Of a DNA stretch of 39,480 nt, positions 37,979 through 39,480 are shown piece by piece. The position numbers and the translations under genes were made by a program. The notes below the pieces were generated by a model. It made no database searches. It had not been told where the DNA came from and saw only the letters and a list, made by a program, of their open reading frames with translations. The stretch's first letter is position 1. Every line of letters begins with the position of its first letter. Source of the stretch: Prochlorococcus sp. AG-355-J04 (GTDB lineage: Bacteria; Cyanobacteriota; Cyanobacteriia; PCC-6307; Cyanobiaceae); contig QCDN01000007.1 of the NCBI GenBank assembly GCA_003280885.1, positions 1 to 39,480 on the forward strand. Reading direction: 5' to 3'.

Positions 37979-39385
37979 TTAAGCTAAAGGAGAGCTTAAT
38001 AGCCATTTTGCTGTACTCAGATAAATAAATACACCAGCAATATCAGTGACAGTCGTAATGAAAGGAGAAGACATTAAAGCTGGATCTAGTTTCATTCTGT
38101 CAAACAACAAAGGGAGAATCGCGCCTGTTGTAGCAGCTAAAGTTGTTATGGATATTAAACTTATTCCCACTGCAGAGGCAATTAAAGGCCCTTCTCCTTG
38201 CCACCAAGCGAAGGGAAATACTACAAGCATCATGAAAACGCCTAAAAGAGCGCCTGTTATTGCCTCCTTAACTACTGCCTTAACTGCACCAAGAGACTTC
38301 AATTTTTGAGTGCTTAACCCCCTAATGACAACCGTTGAACTTTGAGCGCCAACATTTCCCCCAGTACCTATAAGTAATGGAATAAATGCAGCTAATAAAA
38401 CTATTTCTTTTAATATTTGATCATTCATAGCTATAACTTTTGTCGTTAAACCATTTGCCAAAACCAAAATTAATAACCATAAAATTCTTCTGCGAGCAAT
38501 CGTAAACAAACCACTTTGGAAATAATCATCCTCATCTCCAGGTTGTACTGCCCCCGCTGCATAAATATCTCTTGTTGCTTCTTGTTCAATGACATCAATT
38601 AAATCATCGACAGTTACTATACCAACCAGTCGTTTTTCTTTATCAACGACAGGGAGAGCCAAAAAATCATATCTTTGTATTGCTCTAGCAACCTCTTCTT
38701 GATTTGTATTAGTAGAGATATTAACTACATCTCTAGTCATAACGTCGCCAATTGGCTTAGAAGGATCAGCAGTTACCAGATCTCTTAAAGAGAGAATACC
38801 AGTTAAATGTCTTTCTTTATCCGTAACATATAAGCTATAGATGGTTTCAGTAAATGGGGCTCTTTTTCTTACTAAAGAAAGAGCCTCAGCTGCTGTTTGC
38901 ATCTCTTTGAGATCTATAAATTCAGTTGTCATTAATCTTCCAGCAGTTTCAGGCTCATATCCAAGTAATTCAGCTGTTACTTTCCTTTCACCAGGACTAA
39001 GAGCAGACAAAAATTTTCGTACAACTTTTGCAGGTAATTCATCAAAAAGTTGAACCCTATCATCAGGAGACATTTTTTCAACGATTTCTAAAACTTCTCC
39101 TGAACGAAGTCTTTCTAATAAAGTTTGCTGAACTACTGGGTCTAAATATTCGTAAACTTCAATTGCTTCATTTTTTTTTAATAATCGAAATGCTAATGCC
39201 TGCAATATTAATGGAAGGCTTCCAATAGCATCTGCAATATCAACAGGTTGGGAAGGCTCTAATAGCAACTTGGCTTCATCATAATTTCCCGCGATAAGTA
39301 ATTCCTCAAGTTGAACAGTAATATTTTCTCGTGTACTCAAATCTGAAGATAAGGATCTAACTGTTTCAAGATTATTCTCTTTCAT
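37979..39385 (-). CDS. mgtE: Magnesium transporter MgtE
   Basis: 468 aa. The N-terminal MgtE domain of Mg2+-sensing helices (about residues 20-130) is followed by two CBS domains with DVMTRDVVNISTNTNQEE and VVDKEKRLVGIVTVDDLID. A five-helix membrane pore contains FIPLLIGTGGNVGAQSSTVV, the family signature. It is a Mg2+ channel gated by intracellular Mg2+. The leader is short (about 25 bases) with a perfect TATAAT -10, leaving no room for an M-box riboswitch. Mg2+ is also needed for chlorophyll. Confidence 0.96.
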   Translation of the reverse strand: MKENNLETVRSLSSDLSTRENITVQLEELLIAGNYDEAKLLLEPSQPVDIADAIGSLPLILQALAFRLLKKNEAIEVYEYLDPVVQQTLLERLRSGEVLEIVEKMSPDDRVQLFDELPAKVVRKFLSALSPGERKVTAELLGYEPETAGRLMTTEFIDLKEMQTAAEALSLVRKRAPFTETIYSLYVTDKERHLTGILSLRDLVTADPSKPIGDVMTRDVVNISTNTNQEEVARAIQRYDFLALPVVDKEKRLVGIVTVDDLIDVIEQEATRDIYAAGAVQPGDEDDYFQSGLFTIARRRILWLLILVLANGLTTKVIAMNDQILKEIVLLAAFIPLLIGTGGNVGAQSSTVVIRGLSTQKLKSLGAVKAVVKEAITGALLGVFMMLVVFPFAWWQGEGPLIASAVGISLISITTLAATTGAILPLLFDRMKLDPALMSSPFITTVTDIAGVFIYLSTAKWLLSSPLA

Positions 39386-39416
39386 AAATATGATCTCTTT
39401 TCAAAGTAACAACACC

Positions 39417-39422
39417 ATTATA
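39417..39422 (-). promoter_or_regulatory. Probable mgtE -10 box (TATAAT)
   Basis: The minus strand contains a perfect TATAAT 31 bases upstream of the mgtE ATG. At the expected 17-base distance there is no TTGACA-like -35, only AT-rich sequence. A small inverted repeat AAGTA/TACTT lies a little further upstream (39431-39447) and could be an operator. The last 95 bases of the window hold no gene that I can support. Confidence 0.5.
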
Positions 39423-39480
39423 TGAAATCTAAGTAATTTTTCTACTTATCCAAAACCCGAAAAACATTGTGAATAAATTT

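Noticed and set aside
39386-39480. M-box riboswitch upstream of mgtE
   Set aside because: No conserved aptamer elements, and the likely promoter is only about 31 bases from the start codon.

Overview
The window looks like a piece of a high-light-adapted Prochlorococcus chromosome (marine picocyanobacterium). It is very AT-rich and tightly packed, with genes abutting or overlapping. It carries PsaC of photosystem I, a heme oxygenase-PebA-PebB bilin cluster, an NdhS-like NDH-1 subunit, a cyanobacterial-type OmpR regulator and a group 2 sigma factor. I see no insertion sequence, integrase, prophage, CRISPR array or rRNA gene. Almost every gene looks like core or near-core genome, so I found no convincing multi-gene novel system. 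The points of interest are small: leader elements, promoter geometry, overlaps and several unassigned conserved proteins. Family calls come from recognising motifs by eye, not from searches.

Layout. 1-3741: end of a cytidylate kinase domain, converging on a minus-strand block of ho1, pebA, pebB and a low-molecular-weight phosphatase, with an unassigned protein upstream. 3857-5281: icd (plus). 5284-9820: a minus-strand run with a four-carbon acid sugar kinase family protein, a mutarotase-like protein, an alpha/beta hydrolase and a Na+/H+ antiporter whose leader carries a terminator-like hairpin. 9974-12520: glycogen phosphorylase (plus). 12513-13332: two unassigned minus-strand proteins. 13411-13898: tRNA-Arg(CCU) and the RNase P RNA diverge from a perfect 19-bp palindrome, and rnc follows rnpB. 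14677-17680: ndhS-like gene, rimM, glmS and psaC. 17814-21355: acpP, fabF and tkt (plus).

21370-26172: thiC with a TPP riboswitch, a strong hairpin terminator, then a packed minus-strand unit (ruvB, TPR protein, M20 amidohydrolase, small membrane protein). 26225-26719: smpB. 26744-31861: an unassigned small protein, lysS, a response regulator and mreBCD, all minus. 31968-34443: ssb (plus) converging on dedA and ahcY (minus). 34495-37911: tsaE, a PfkB sugar kinase, a second alpha/beta hydrolase and a group 2 sigma factor in overlapping convergent pairs. 37979-39385: mgtE with a consensus -10 box.

Functional threads. Central carbon use is represented by icd, tkt, glgP, a fructokinase-like kinase and the mutarotase. 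Photosynthesis is represented by psaC, the NdhS-like protein, bilin reductases and perhaps two hydrolases of the chlorophyll dephytylase/pheophytinase type. RNA and translation functions include rnpB, rnc, rimM, smpB, lysS, tsaE and tRNA-Arg. Shape and envelope functions include mreBCD, glmS and DedA. No stretch longer than about 200 bases lacks a gene; the largest gap (22741-22938) holds the thiC riboswitch and the hairpin terminator.
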